A DNA stretch of 64,000 nucleotides from Streptomyces sp. A2-16 (GTDB taxonomy: Bacteria > Actinomycetota > Actinomycetes > Streptomycetales > Streptomycetaceae): the NCBI RefSeq assembly GCF_018128905.1, contig NZ_CP063808.1:5766001-5830000 (forward strand), read 5' to 3'. Of this stretch, positions 34,972 through 42,663 are shown one piece after another. Below the pieces are notes generated by a model. That model was not told the origin of the DNA. It worked only from the letters and a program-made list of their open reading frames with translations, and ran no database searches. Every line of letters begins with the position of its first letter. The stretch's first letter is position 1. The position numbers and the translations under genes were made by a program.

Positions 34972-35265
34972 ATGTGTCTGGGGATCCCGGGGCTGGTGCT
35001 GGAGGTCCACGACGACGCCGGGCTGCGGATGGCGACCGTGGACTTCGGGGGGATACGGCGCGAGGCGTGCCTGAGCTGTACGCCGGAGGCGGATGTCGGT
35101 TCGTACGTGATCGTGCACGTGGGGTTCGCCATCACGCTGGTCGACGAGGCGGAGGCCAGGCGGACGCTCGAGGTGCTGCGGGCGATGGCGGGGGCGGTGG
35201 AGGGGGAACTGGGCGTGCCGTTGCCGTCCGCCGACGGGCGGGCCGCGGTCGACCCGGTCGACTGA
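34972..35265 (+). CDS. hypC: Hydrogenase assembly chaperone HypC
   Basis: A 97-residue HypC/HupF-family chaperone. The essential Cys2 is in MCLGIPGLVLEV, followed by VDFGGIRREACLSCTPEADVG and VGSYVIVHVGFAITLVDEAEA, all diagnostic. It carries the Fe(CN)2CO group with HypD to the large subunit. AAGGAG precedes it; only 6 bp separate it from hypF. The C-terminal 20 residues are longer than in E. coli HypC. Confidence 0.95.
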   Translation: MCLGIPGLVLEVHDDAGLRMATVDFGGIRREACLSCTPEADVGSYVIVHVGFAITLVDEAEARRTLEVLRAMAGAVEGELGVPLPSADGRAAVDPVD

Positions 35266-35288
35266 ACGGTGCGGGCGGGCCCGCGGCC

Positions 35289-35323
35289 GGGGCCTGACGG
35301 CCCCATGAGGGGACGGTCGGCCC
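35289..35323 (+). promoter_or_regulatory. Two DosR-box-like elements upstream of the hydrogenase structural genes
   Basis: GGGGCC-TGAC-GGCCCC (35289-35304), a perfect 6-bp inverted repeat, and GGGAC-GGTC-GGCCC (35310-35323). Their centres are 20 bp apart (two helical turns), and the nearer is 64 bp upstream of the start at 35388. This suggests a second, internal promoter in the hydrogenase locus. Confidence 0.65.
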
Positions 35324-35387
35324 ATCCCCCGCACGCCGGCCCGGCCACACGCTGGAAGTGGAGCCGTCCGAGGCGAGGAGGACCCTC

Positions 35388-36527
35388 ATGACCACCGCCG
35401 TCGACACCGCCGTACTGGACCGGGACGGACTCGGTTCTCTGGTCGACGCTCTCGTCGCCGACGGGCGGACCGTCGTCGGGCCGACCGTCCGGGACGGAGC
35501 CGTCGTGCTCGCCGAACTGGCGTCCGCGGACGAACTGCCCTACGGGTGGGGCGTCGAGCTGGACGCCGGGCGGTACCGGCTGGTCCCCCGTGACGACGGG
35601 GCCGTCTTCGCGCACAGTGCGGGGCCGCAGTCCTGGAAGTCGTATCTGCATCCGGCGCGCGAGCAGCTGTGGAGCGCCGACCGTACGCCGGAGGGTGACG
35701 TGTCCTTCGAGCGGCACACGCCCGAGGCGCCGGCCTACGCATTCCTCGGGGTTCGGCCCTGCGACCTGCGGGCCATCGCGATCCAGGACCGTGTCCTGAC
35801 CGGCGGACGGTACGCGGACGACGGGTACGGCGCCCGCAGGCGGCGCGCGCTACTCATCGCCGCCGAGTGCACCGAGCCCGGCGCGACCTGCTTCTGTGTC
35901 TCCACGGGCGGCGGCCCCGCGGCCGACCCCGGATACGACCTGGCCCTCACCGAGGTCGTCGACGACGACGGCCACCGGTTCTTCGTGCGGGTCGGCAGCG
36001 AGGAGGGCGCACGGCTGCTGGAGCACGTGCCCCACCGCGATGCGGACATGGTCACCGAGGCGGTCGCGCGTGCTTCGGTCGACTCCGCCCGTGACCGTAT
36101 GGGCCGTGCGCTGCCGCCGGTCGACCTGCGCGCGCTCCTGGGCGCGAGCCTGGAGGCCGAGCGCTGGGACGACGTCGCCGAGCGCTGTCTGACCTGCGGC
36201 AACTGCACGCTGGTCTGTCCCACCTGCTTCTGCACCACGACCGAGGAGGTCACCGACCTCACCGGCGACCACACCGAGCGCTGGCAGCGCTGGGACTCGT
36301 GCTTCGACCTGGACTTCTCGTTCCTGCACGAAGGGCCGGTGCGCCCCTCGGGGCGGGCCCGCTACCGGCAGTGGCTCACCCACAAGCTCTCCACCTGGTA
36401 CGACCAGTTCGACAGCTCCGGATGTGTCGGCTGCGGTCGGTGCATCGCCTGGTGCCCGGTCGGCATCGACATCACGGAGGAAGTCGCCGCCCTGCACTTC
36501 GAGTCCGAGTCCGAGACGGAGGCATGA
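35388..36527 (+). CDS. 4Fe-4S hydrogenase beta subunit (HydB-like)
   Basis: A 379-residue iron-sulfur electron-transfer subunit of the sulfhydrogenase HydB/anaerobic sulfite reductase A type. Two ferredoxin motifs are visible: CLTCGNCTLVCPTCFC (about 265-280) and CVGCGRCIAWCP (about 346-357). The N-terminal 250 residues match the family domain with FLGVRPCDLRAIAIQD. The ATG at 35388 follows AGGAGG. It should pass electrons between the small subunit and the flavin subunit of a cytosolic group-3b hydrogenase. First structural gene after the two DosR-box-like elements. Confidence 0.9.
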   Translation: MTTAVDTAVLDRDGLGSLVDALVADGRTVVGPTVRDGAVVLAELASADELPYGWGVELDAGRYRLVPRDDGAVFAHSAGPQSWKSYLHPAREQLWSADRTPEGDVSFERHTPEAPAYAFLGVRPCDLRAIAIQDRVLTGGRYADDGYGARRRRALLIAAECTEPGATCFCVSTGGGPAADPGYDLALTEVVDDDGHRFFVRVGSEEGARLLEHVPHRDADMVTEAVARASVDSARDRMGRALPPVDLRALLGASLEAERWDDVAERCLTCGNCTLVCPTCFCTTTEEVTDLTGDHTERWQRWDSCFDLDFSFLHEGPVRPSGRARYRQWLTHKLSTWYDQFDSSGCVGCGRCIAWCPVGIDITEEVAALHFESESETEA

Positions 36528-36530
36528 GCG

Positions 36531-36995
36531 ATGACCCCCTCGATCGCCCTGCGCCTGACCCACGCGCTGTCCCCCGCGCACCGGGAGCGACTCCTGCGCG
36601 TGGCGCACGAAGTGGACCTCCCGCCGGGCGCCCGGCTCTTCGACGAGGGCGGGCACGCCGACCGGTTCTGGATCGTCCGCGAGGGCACGGTCGCCCTCGA
36701 TCTCCACGTGCCCGGCCATCGCACACCCGTCATCGAGACGGTGGGCACCGGGGATCTCGTGGGCTGGTCGTGGCTCTTCGCGCCGTACGTCTGGCAGCTG
36801 GGCGCCTGCACGGTGACGCGGGTGACGGCCTACGAGTTCGACGCCGTGGCCGTGCGGCTGATGTGCCAGGACGACGCCGAGTTCGGCCGGGACGTCGCCG
36901 TGTGGCTCGGCCGGGTGCTGTCCCAGCGGCTGAGCGCGGCCCGGACCCGGCTGGTCGACCTGTACGGGGCTCCGGCGGGCGGTGACGGGCGATGA
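36531..36995 (+). CDS. Crp-like cyclic-nucleotide-binding-domain protein without DNA-binding domain
   Basis: A 154-residue protein with one cNMP-binding beta barrel (LPPGARLFDEGGHADRFWIV then a GDLVGWSWLF segment in the phosphate-cassette position) and a C-terminal helix. The Crp-type helix-turn-helix is missing and the canonical RxAxA phosphate-binding motif is not obvious, so ligand binding is uncertain. It is embedded between the HydB-like and flavin subunits with a four-base overlap to the next gene, so it is made with the enzyme and may be a regulatory or structural partner. Confidence 0.85.
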   Translation: MTPSIALRLTHALSPAHRERLLRVAHEVDLPPGARLFDEGGHADRFWIVREGTVALDLHVPGHRTPVIETVGTGDLVGWSWLFAPYVWQLGACTVTRVTAYEFDAVAVRLMCQDDAEFGRDVAVWLGRVLSQRLSAARTRLVDLYGAPAGGDGR

Positions 36996-37798
36996 CCGCC
37001 GTACCCGTCCCGTATCTCGTGGTCGACCACCGGCGGGAGACCTCGGAGTCGGTCACCCTGTGGGTGGAACCGCTGGCCGAGGCACTGGACGACTTCGCGC
37101 CGGGTCAGTTCGCGATGGTGCACTGCTTCGGGCGCGGGGAGATTCCGCTGTCCGTGAGCTCCGTCCAGGCCACGGGCGGGCTCGCCCACACCGTCCGGGC
37201 CGTGGGCGCGGTCTCCTCGGGGCTGTGCGAGGCGCGCACGGGGGACGTCATCGGGCTGCGCGGACCGTACGGCACCGGCTGGGAGCTGGAACAGGCCCGC
37301 GGCCGAGACGTGTTGGTCGTCGCGGGTGGCATCGGGCTCGCCCCGCTGCGGCCACTGGTCCTGAGCGCGCTGGCCGAGCCGGAGGCGTACGGGCGCATCA
37401 GCGTGCTGATCGGCGCCCGGACCCCGGCCGACCTGATCGCCCGCGAGGAGCCGAAGGACTGGCGCACGGCGTACACCGGGGTGACCGTCGACTGGCCCGA
37501 CGCGGACTGGCGCGGCGACGTGGGCGTGGTCACCCAGCTCCTGGACCGGGCCCCCTTCGAACCGGCGGACACCTGCGCGTTCGTCTGCGGCCCCGAGCCG
37601 ATGATCCGCGCCACCGCCCGCGAGCTCGCCCGGCTCGGTGTGCCCCCGCAGCATGTCCGGGTCTCGCTGGAACGGAACATGCGCTGTGCCACCGGGCACT
37701 GCGGACACTGCCAGCTCGGCCCGCTGCTGGTGTGCCGGGACGGGCCGGTCGTCGGCTGGGACCAGGCCGAAGCCCTTCTTTCCGTACGGGAGTTGTGA
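36992..37798 (+). CDS. FAD/NAD(P)-binding hydrogenase gamma subunit (HydG-like)
   Basis: A 268-residue reductase of the ferredoxin-NADP reductase/dihydroorotate dehydrogenase electron-transfer family. FAD-binding barrel in residues 1-100 (GEIPLSVSSVQ, GLRGPYGTGW), NAD(P)-binding VVAGGIGLAPLRPLV (about 110-124), and a C-terminal [2Fe-2S] motif with Cys residues in CATGHCGHCQ and VC. This is the NAD(P)H site of group-3b hydrogenases. ATG overlaps the previous stop; the small-subunit gene starts one base after its own stop. Confidence 0.93.
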   Translation: MTAVPVPYLVVDHRRETSESVTLWVEPLAEALDDFAPGQFAMVHCFGRGEIPLSVSSVQATGGLAHTVRAVGAVSSGLCEARTGDVIGLRGPYGTGWELEQARGRDVLVVAGGIGLAPLRPLVLSALAEPEAYGRISVLIGARTPADLIAREEPKDWRTAYTGVTVDWPDADWRGDVGVVTQLLDRAPFEPADTCAFVCGPEPMIRATARELARLGVPPQHVRVSLERNMRCATGHCGHCQLGPLLVCRDGPVVGWDQAEALLSVREL

Positions 37799-37799
37799 C

Positions 37800-38558
37800 A
37801 TGAGCGCCCCGACCCTCGCCGTGTTCAAACTGGCCTCCTGCGACGGCTGCCAGCTCACCCTGCTGGACTGCGAGGACGAACTCCTGGCGCTGGCGGGCGG
37901 GGTGCGCATCGCCCACTTCCTGGAGGCCTCCAGCGCGGTGGAGCCCGGACCGTACGACCTCACGCTCGTCGAGGGCTCGATCACCACGCCCGAGGACGCC
38001 GAACGGATCCGGGAGATCCGGGCCGCGTCGCGCCGGCTGGTGACGATCGGCGCGTGCGCGACGGCGGGCGGCATCCAGGCCCTCAGGAACTTCGCGGACG
38101 TGGACGAGTTCCGGCGCGTGGTCTACGCCCACCCCGAGTACATCTCCACGCTCTCCAGCTCCACCCCCGTCTCCGCGCACGTGGACGTCGACTTCGAGCT
38201 GCGCGGCTGCCCGGTGGACCGGCGTCAGCTGCTCGAAGTGATCACCGCGTTCCTCGCCGGACGGAAGCCGGACGTGCCGAACCACAGCGTGTGCTTCGAG
38301 TGCAAGCAGCGCGGCACGGTGTGCGTGACCGTCGCCCACGGCACGCCCTGCCTCGGGCCGGTCACCCATGCCGGCTGCGGGGCGCTGTGCCCCGCGTACC
38401 GGCGCGGCTGCTTCGGCTGCTTCGGGCCGTCCGGATCCGTCAACCTGCCCGCGCTGATCCCCCTGCTGCGCCGCGACGGTCTCGACGACGACGCCGTGGA
38501 GCGCTTCCTGCACACCTTCAACGCCGCTGCGTTCGACAAGGAGTTGAGGTCGCCGTGA
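37800..38558 (+). CDS. [NiFe] hydrogenase small subunit (HydD-like, cytosolic)
   Basis: A 252-residue small subunit. It starts directly with the electron-transfer fold (KLASCDGCQLTLLDCE; C14 and C17 of the proximal cluster), with no Tat signal, so the enzyme is cytosolic. Further ligands are in TIGACATAGG and ELRGCPVDR. The extra Cys-rich segment CFECKQRGTVC ... CGALCPAYRRGCFGCFGP holds the additional clusters typical of group 3 enzymes. Overlaps the large-subunit gene by four bases (GTGA). Confidence 0.94.
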   Translation: MSAPTLAVFKLASCDGCQLTLLDCEDELLALAGGVRIAHFLEASSAVEPGPYDLTLVEGSITTPEDAERIREIRAASRRLVTIGACATAGGIQALRNFADVDEFRRVVYAHPEYISTLSSSTPVSAHVDVDFELRGCPVDRRQLLEVITAFLAGRKPDVPNHSVCFECKQRGTVCVTVAHGTPCLGPVTHAGCGALCPAYRRGCFGCFGPSGSVNLPALIPLLRRDGLDDDAVERFLHTFNAAAFDKELRSP

Positions 38559-39904
38559 CGCACCGTGGATCCCGTGTCCTGCATGTCGGCTCGCTGTCCC
38601 GGGTCGAGGGCGAAGGCGCGCTGCGCCTGCGCGTCGAGGGCCGCACGGTCACCGAGGCGCACCTGGAGATCTATGAACCGCCGCGCTTCTTCGAGGCGTT
38701 CCTGCGGGGCCGCTCCTACACGGAGCCGCCGGACATCACCGCGCGGGTGTGCGGGATCTGTCCGGTGGCCTACCAGATGAGCGCCTGCGCGGCGATCGAG
38801 GACGCCTGCCGGGTGAGCGTCGACCCCGTGATCCGCGATCTTCGCCGGCTGCTGTACTGCGGGGAGTGGATCGAGAGCCAGGCCCTGCACATCTACCTGC
38901 TGCACGCCCCGGACTTCCTGGGACGGGCGAGCGCGATCGAGCTGGCGCGGACCCACCGGGCCGAGGTCGAGCGGGGGCTGCGGCTGAAGAAGGCGGGCAA
39001 CTCGTTGATGGAGGTGCTCGGGGGACGCGCCATCCATCCCGTCAACGTGCGCCTCGGCGGCTTCCACCGGGCCCCCACCCGCACCGAACTGCGTTCCCTG
39101 TCGGAGGAGTTGAAGCGGGCGCTCGACGACGCCTGGGCGACCGTGCGCTGGGTGTCCGGATTCGAGTTCCCGGACGCGCACACCGATGCCGCCCTGCTCG
39201 CGCTCGCCTGCCCGGACACGTACGCGATAGAGAGCGGCACCCCGACCGTGCTGCGCGCCGACGGCACCAGCGGCTCCTTCCCGGTGCGGGACTTCACCGA
39301 GCGGGTCCGCGAGAGCCATGTCCCGCACTCCACCGCGCTGCACTCCCGGCTCGACGGACACCTGCACCTGACCGGCTCCCTCGCCCGGTTCGCCGTCGGC
39401 GGCAGGCGGCTGTCGCCGGTCGCGATCCAGGCGGCGATCGAGGCCGGACTGGGTGATCCGCGCGAGGGCGCCGTGTGCCGCAACCCCTACCGGTCCATCC
39501 TGGTGCGGGCGGTGGAGATCGTCTACGCCGTCGGTGAGGCATTGCGCATCGTCGAGGCGTACGAACCTCCCGAGCGCTCCTTCGTCGAGGTGCCGCCACT
39601 GGCGGGCACCGGCCACGGCGCCACCGAGGCGCCCCGCGGCCTGCTCTACCACCGCTACGAACTGGCCCGGGACGGGTCGGTGACCGACGCGCTGCTGATA
39701 CCGCCCACCGCCCAGAACCAGGGGGCGATCGAGCACGACCTGCTCCGTCTCGCCCAGCGGGCCCTGGCCGAACGCGACCCGGGAGACGAGGAGTTGACGG
39801 CCCTGTGCGAGCGGGCGATCCGCAACCACGACCCGTGCATCTCCTGCTCCACCCACTTCCTCGACCTGACGGTCGTCCGCACCCCGGGAGGACCTCATGC
39901 CTGA
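38555..39904 (+). CDS. [NiFe] hydrogenase large subunit (HydA-like, group 3b type)
   Basis: A 449-residue catalytic subunit binding the Ni-Fe(CN)2CO site. The L1 motif RVCGICP (C66, C69) and the L2 motif DPCISCSTH (C428, C431, H434) supply the four cysteines. Fifteen residues (FLDLTVVRTPGGPHA) follow H434 and should be cut off by the maturation protease at 32177. The motifs, the cytosolic small subunit and the flavin subunit place it in the bidirectional NADP-coupled group 3b rather than in the high-affinity group 1h usual in Streptomyces. GTG start. Confidence 0.94.
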   Translation: MTHRGSRVLHVGSLSRVEGEGALRLRVEGRTVTEAHLEIYEPPRFFEAFLRGRSYTEPPDITARVCGICPVAYQMSACAAIEDACRVSVDPVIRDLRRLLYCGEWIESQALHIYLLHAPDFLGRASAIELARTHRAEVERGLRLKKAGNSLMEVLGGRAIHPVNVRLGGFHRAPTRTELRSLSEELKRALDDAWATVRWVSGFEFPDAHTDAALLALACPDTYAIESGTPTVLRADGTSGSFPVRDFTERVRESHVPHSTALHSRLDGHLHLTGSLARFAVGGRRLSPVAIQAAIEAGLGDPREGAVCRNPYRSILVRAVEIVYAVGEALRIVEAYEPPERSFVEVPPLAGTGHGATEAPRGLLYHRYELARDGSVTDALLIPPTAQNQGAIEHDLLRLAQRALAERDPGDEELTALCERAIRNHDPCISCSTHFLDLTVVRTPGGPHA

Positions 39905-40520
39905 ATCCCCGTTCACCGTGAGCGACGTGATGACCCACACCGTCATCGCCGTCGGGCGCGACGCTCCCTTCAAGGAGATCGTCGGGCTCATCGACCAGTG
40001 GAAGGTCAGCGCCCTTCCCGTCCTGGAAGGTGAAGGCCGGGTGATCGGAGTGGTCTCCGAGGCCGACCTGCTGCCCAAGGAGGAGTTCCGCGACACCGAC
40101 GAGGGGGAGCCGGCCGAGCGGGCCAAGGCCGGCGGTGTGACCGCGGGCCAGCTGATGAGCACCCCGGCCGTGACCGTGCACGCGGACGCCTCGCTCGCCG
40201 AGGCGGCCCGGATCATGGCCCGGCGGCACGTCAAGCGGCTCCCTGTCGTGGACGCCGTGGGCATCCTCCAGGGAGTGGTCAGCCGCGGCGATCTGCTCAA
40301 GGTCTTCCTGCGCGGGGACGAGGAGATCACCGAGGAGATACGGCACTCCGTGCTGTCCCGGCTCCCGATCACCACCGATTCGCTGACCGTGACCGTGGCC
40401 GAGGGCGTGGTGACGCTCCACGGCGCCCTTCCCGAGCGGACACTGGTGCCCGTGGTGGCCCGCGCGGTCCGGGCGGTCGAGGGAGTCGTCGACATCCGGC
40501 TTGATCTGACGCACCGATGA
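39897..40520 (+). CDS. CBS-pair and BON-domain protein, hydrogenase-linked copy
   Basis: A 207-residue protein: CBS motif 1 at about 8-65 (VSDVMTHTVIAVGRDAPFKEIV ... VIGVVSEADLL, split), CBS motif 2 at about 80-140 (QLMSTPAVTVHADASLAEAARIM ... GVVSRGDLLKVFLRGD) and a BON domain at about 140-207 (VTVAEGVVTLHGALPER). CBS pairs bind adenosyl ligands such as AMP; relatives are the hypoxic response proteins of dormancy regulons. Starts eight bases before the large-subunit stop and is overlapped by hypD, so it is made with the hydrogenase. Confidence 0.92.
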   Translation: MPESPFTVSDVMTHTVIAVGRDAPFKEIVGLIDQWKVSALPVLEGEGRVIGVVSEADLLPKEEFRDTDEGEPAERAKAGGVTAGQLMSTPAVTVHADASLAEAARIMARRHVKRLPVVDAVGILQGVVSRGDLLKVFLRGDEEITEEIRHSVLSRLPITTDSLTVTVAEGVVTLHGALPERTLVPVVARAVRAVEGVVDIRLDLTHR

Positions 40521-41614
40521 AGTACCTCGACGAGTACCGGGATCCCGCGCTCGCCCAGCGCCTCCTGGAGGAGCTGCGGGCGGTCGCCGCACACCCCTGG
40601 CGGATCATGGAGGTGTGCGGCGGGCAGACCCACACCCTGGTCCGCCAGGGCATCGACGAACTGCTGCCCGCCGGCATGCGCATGATCCACGGCCCCGGCT
40701 GTCCGGTCTGCGTCACGCCGCTGGAGACCCTGGACCGTGCCATGGCCGTCGCCGCCCGTCCTGGCGTCCTGTTCACCAGCTTCGGCGACATGCTGCGGGT
40801 CCCCGGCAGCGACACCGACCTGCTGTCCCTGCGGGCACGGGGCGCGGACGTGCGGGTGGTGTACGCCCCGATGGACGCCGTACGCCTGGCCGCGGGGAAT
40901 CCCGACCGCGAGGTGGTGTTCCTCGCGGTCGGGTTCGAGACGACGGCCCCCGCCAACGCCATGGCCGTGCTGCACGCCGCCCGCCTGGGCCTGACGAACT
41001 TCTCCCTGCTTGTCAGCCATGTCCTGGTGCCGCCCGCGATGACCGCGCTGCTCGACGACCCGGACTGCGAGGTGCAGGCGTTCCTGGCGGCCGGACATGT
41101 GTGCGCGGTGATGGGCTGGCGCGAGTACGAGCCGATCGCCGACCACTACCGGGTACCGATCGTGGTCACCGGATTCGAGCCGCTGGACCTGCTGGAGGGC
41201 ATCCTGATGGCCGTACGGCAGCTGGAGGCGGGCCGGCACGAGGTGGAGAACCAGTACGTGCGGGCCGTGCGGCGGTCCGGCAACACCGCCGCCCAGGACG
41301 CGGTCCGCGAGGTCTTCCGGGTCACCGACCGGTCCTGGCGAGGAATCGGCGCACTGCCCGCGAGCGGCCTCGAACTCACCGACGCCTACGCCCGGTTCGA
41401 CGCCGCCCGCCGCTTCGACGTGGCCGGACTGCGCCCGGTCGAGGACGCCGAGTGCATCGCCGGCGCCGTCCTCACCGGGGCCAAGCTGCCCACCGACTGC
41501 ACCGCGTACGGCACCCGCTGCACGCCCCGTCATCCGCTCGGCGCGCCGATGGTGTCGTCCGAGGGCACCTGTGCCGCGTTCTTCGCGGCCGGACGTACCA
41601 GGAGTGCGACATGA
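40517..41614 (+). CDS. hypD: Hydrogenase formation protein HypD
   Basis: A 365-residue HypD that assembles Fe(CN)2CO with HypC. Conserved MEVCGGQTH (32-40), GPGCPVC (59-65) and FETTAPANA segments are present, and the C-terminal [4Fe-4S] cysteines lie in DCTAYGTRC and EGTC. Full length for the family. ATG overlaps the CBS-BON stop; its own stop overlaps hypE. Confidence 0.96.
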   Translation: MKYLDEYRDPALAQRLLEELRAVAAHPWRIMEVCGGQTHTLVRQGIDELLPAGMRMIHGPGCPVCVTPLETLDRAMAVAARPGVLFTSFGDMLRVPGSDTDLLSLRARGADVRVVYAPMDAVRLAAGNPDREVVFLAVGFETTAPANAMAVLHAARLGLTNFSLLVSHVLVPPAMTALLDDPDCEVQAFLAAGHVCAVMGWREYEPIADHYRVPIVVTGFEPLDLLEGILMAVRQLEAGRHEVENQYVRAVRRSGNTAAQDAVREVFRVTDRSWRGIGALPASGLELTDAYARFDAARRFDVAGLRPVEDAECIAGAVLTGAKLPTDCTAYGTRCTPRHPLGAPMVSSEGTCAAFFAAGRTRSAT

Positions 41615-42645
41615 CCGTCGAATGCCCCACCCCGAACCACGAGGACGAGGTTGTGCTGCTGGGCCACGGAGCCGGCGGCCGGCTCACGGCGGAGCTGCTC
41701 GACGAGATCGTCCTTCCGTCCCTGGCCGGTGAGCCGGGTCCCATGGAGGACGCGGCGCTGCTGCCCGGGTACCGGGAGCTGGTGATCAGCACCGACAGCT
41801 TCGTCGTCAGTCCGCTGTTCTTCCCCGGCGGCGACATCGGATCCCTGGCCGTGCACGGCACGGTCAACGACCTGGCCATGCGGGGCGCCTGGCCCGTCGC
41901 CCTGTCGGTCTCCCTCATCATCGAGGAGGGCCTGCCCCTGGCCGAACTCCGGTCCGTGATGCACTCGTTGGGCAAGGCCGCGCAGAGCGTCGGGGTACCG
42001 GTGGTCACCGGGGACACCAAGGTCGTGGGGCGGGGTGCGGCGGACAGGCTGTTCGTCAACACCACCGGCGTCGGCCAGCGGCACGGCTCCCTGCACCCCT
42101 CCGCCGCGCTGGCCCGGCCCGGCGACGCCGTCCTGCTCTCCGGTCCCATCGGGCTGCACGGCACGACCGTGCTCAGCACCCGCGAAGGCCTCGGCTTCGA
42201 AGGTGACATCGCCTCCGACAGCCGGCCCCTGCACCGGCTGGTGCGCGCGCTGGCGCCGCTCGGTGCGGCGGTGCACGTGCTGCGCGATCCGACCCGGGGA
42301 GGCCTCGCCGCCGCCCTGAACGAGATCGCCCGCGACTCGTCCGTGGCCGTGGAGATCGAGGAGAGTGCCGTGCCCGTGCCCGGACCGGTGGCCGCCGCCT
42401 GCGACCTCCTCGGTCTGGACCCGCTGGTCGTCGCCAACGAGGGCTGTCTGGTCGCCTTCGTCGAGGCTGCCGCCGCCGGGGAGGCACTCGCCGCGCTGCG
42501 GTCGCTGCCCGAGGGTTCCGGGTCCGTGCGCATCGGCGAGGTGCTGCCCGAGGGCCCGTCCGGGCGGGTGACCCTGCGCACCCTCGTCGGTGCCCGGCGG
42601 ATCGTGGACATGCCGTTGGGCGAGCAACTCCCCCGCATCTGCTGA
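41611..42645 (+). CDS. hypE: Hydrogenase expression/formation protein HypE
   Basis: A 344-residue ATP-dependent dehydratase (PurM-like fold) that turns the HypF-delivered carbamoyl group into thiocyanate. GHGAGGRLTAELL (18-30) and the C-terminal PRIC, whose last cysteine carries the group, are both intact. It closes the maturation set seen here; hypA and hypB for nickel insertion are not found in the window. It ends 18 bp before the convergent nitroreductase stop. Confidence 0.96.
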   Translation: MTVECPTPNHEDEVVLLGHGAGGRLTAELLDEIVLPSLAGEPGPMEDAALLPGYRELVISTDSFVVSPLFFPGGDIGSLAVHGTVNDLAMRGAWPVALSVSLIIEEGLPLAELRSVMHSLGKAAQSVGVPVVTGDTKVVGRGAADRLFVNTTGVGQRHGSLHPSAALARPGDAVLLSGPIGLHGTTVLSTREGLGFEGDIASDSRPLHRLVRALAPLGAAVHVLRDPTRGGLAAALNEIARDSSVAVEIEESAVPVPGPVAAACDLLGLDPLVVANEGCLVAFVEAAAAGEALAALRSLPEGSGSVRIGEVLPEGPSGRVTLRTLVGARRIVDMPLGEQLPRIC

Positions 42646-42663
42646 CGTTCCCCACGGTCCCGG

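Noticed and set aside
38555..39904. Group 1h high-affinity uptake hydrogenase
   Set aside because: The partner small subunit lacks a Tat signal and C-terminal anchor, and a flavin/NAD(P) subunit and HydB-like subunit are coupled to it; this is the group 3b layout.
38225..41533. 1,100-codon minus-strand frame across the hydrogenase large subunit, CBS-BON and hypD
   Set aside because: Shadow of three well-supported plus-strand genes; composition is His/Gly/Arg/Val-rich as typical for third-position GC effects.
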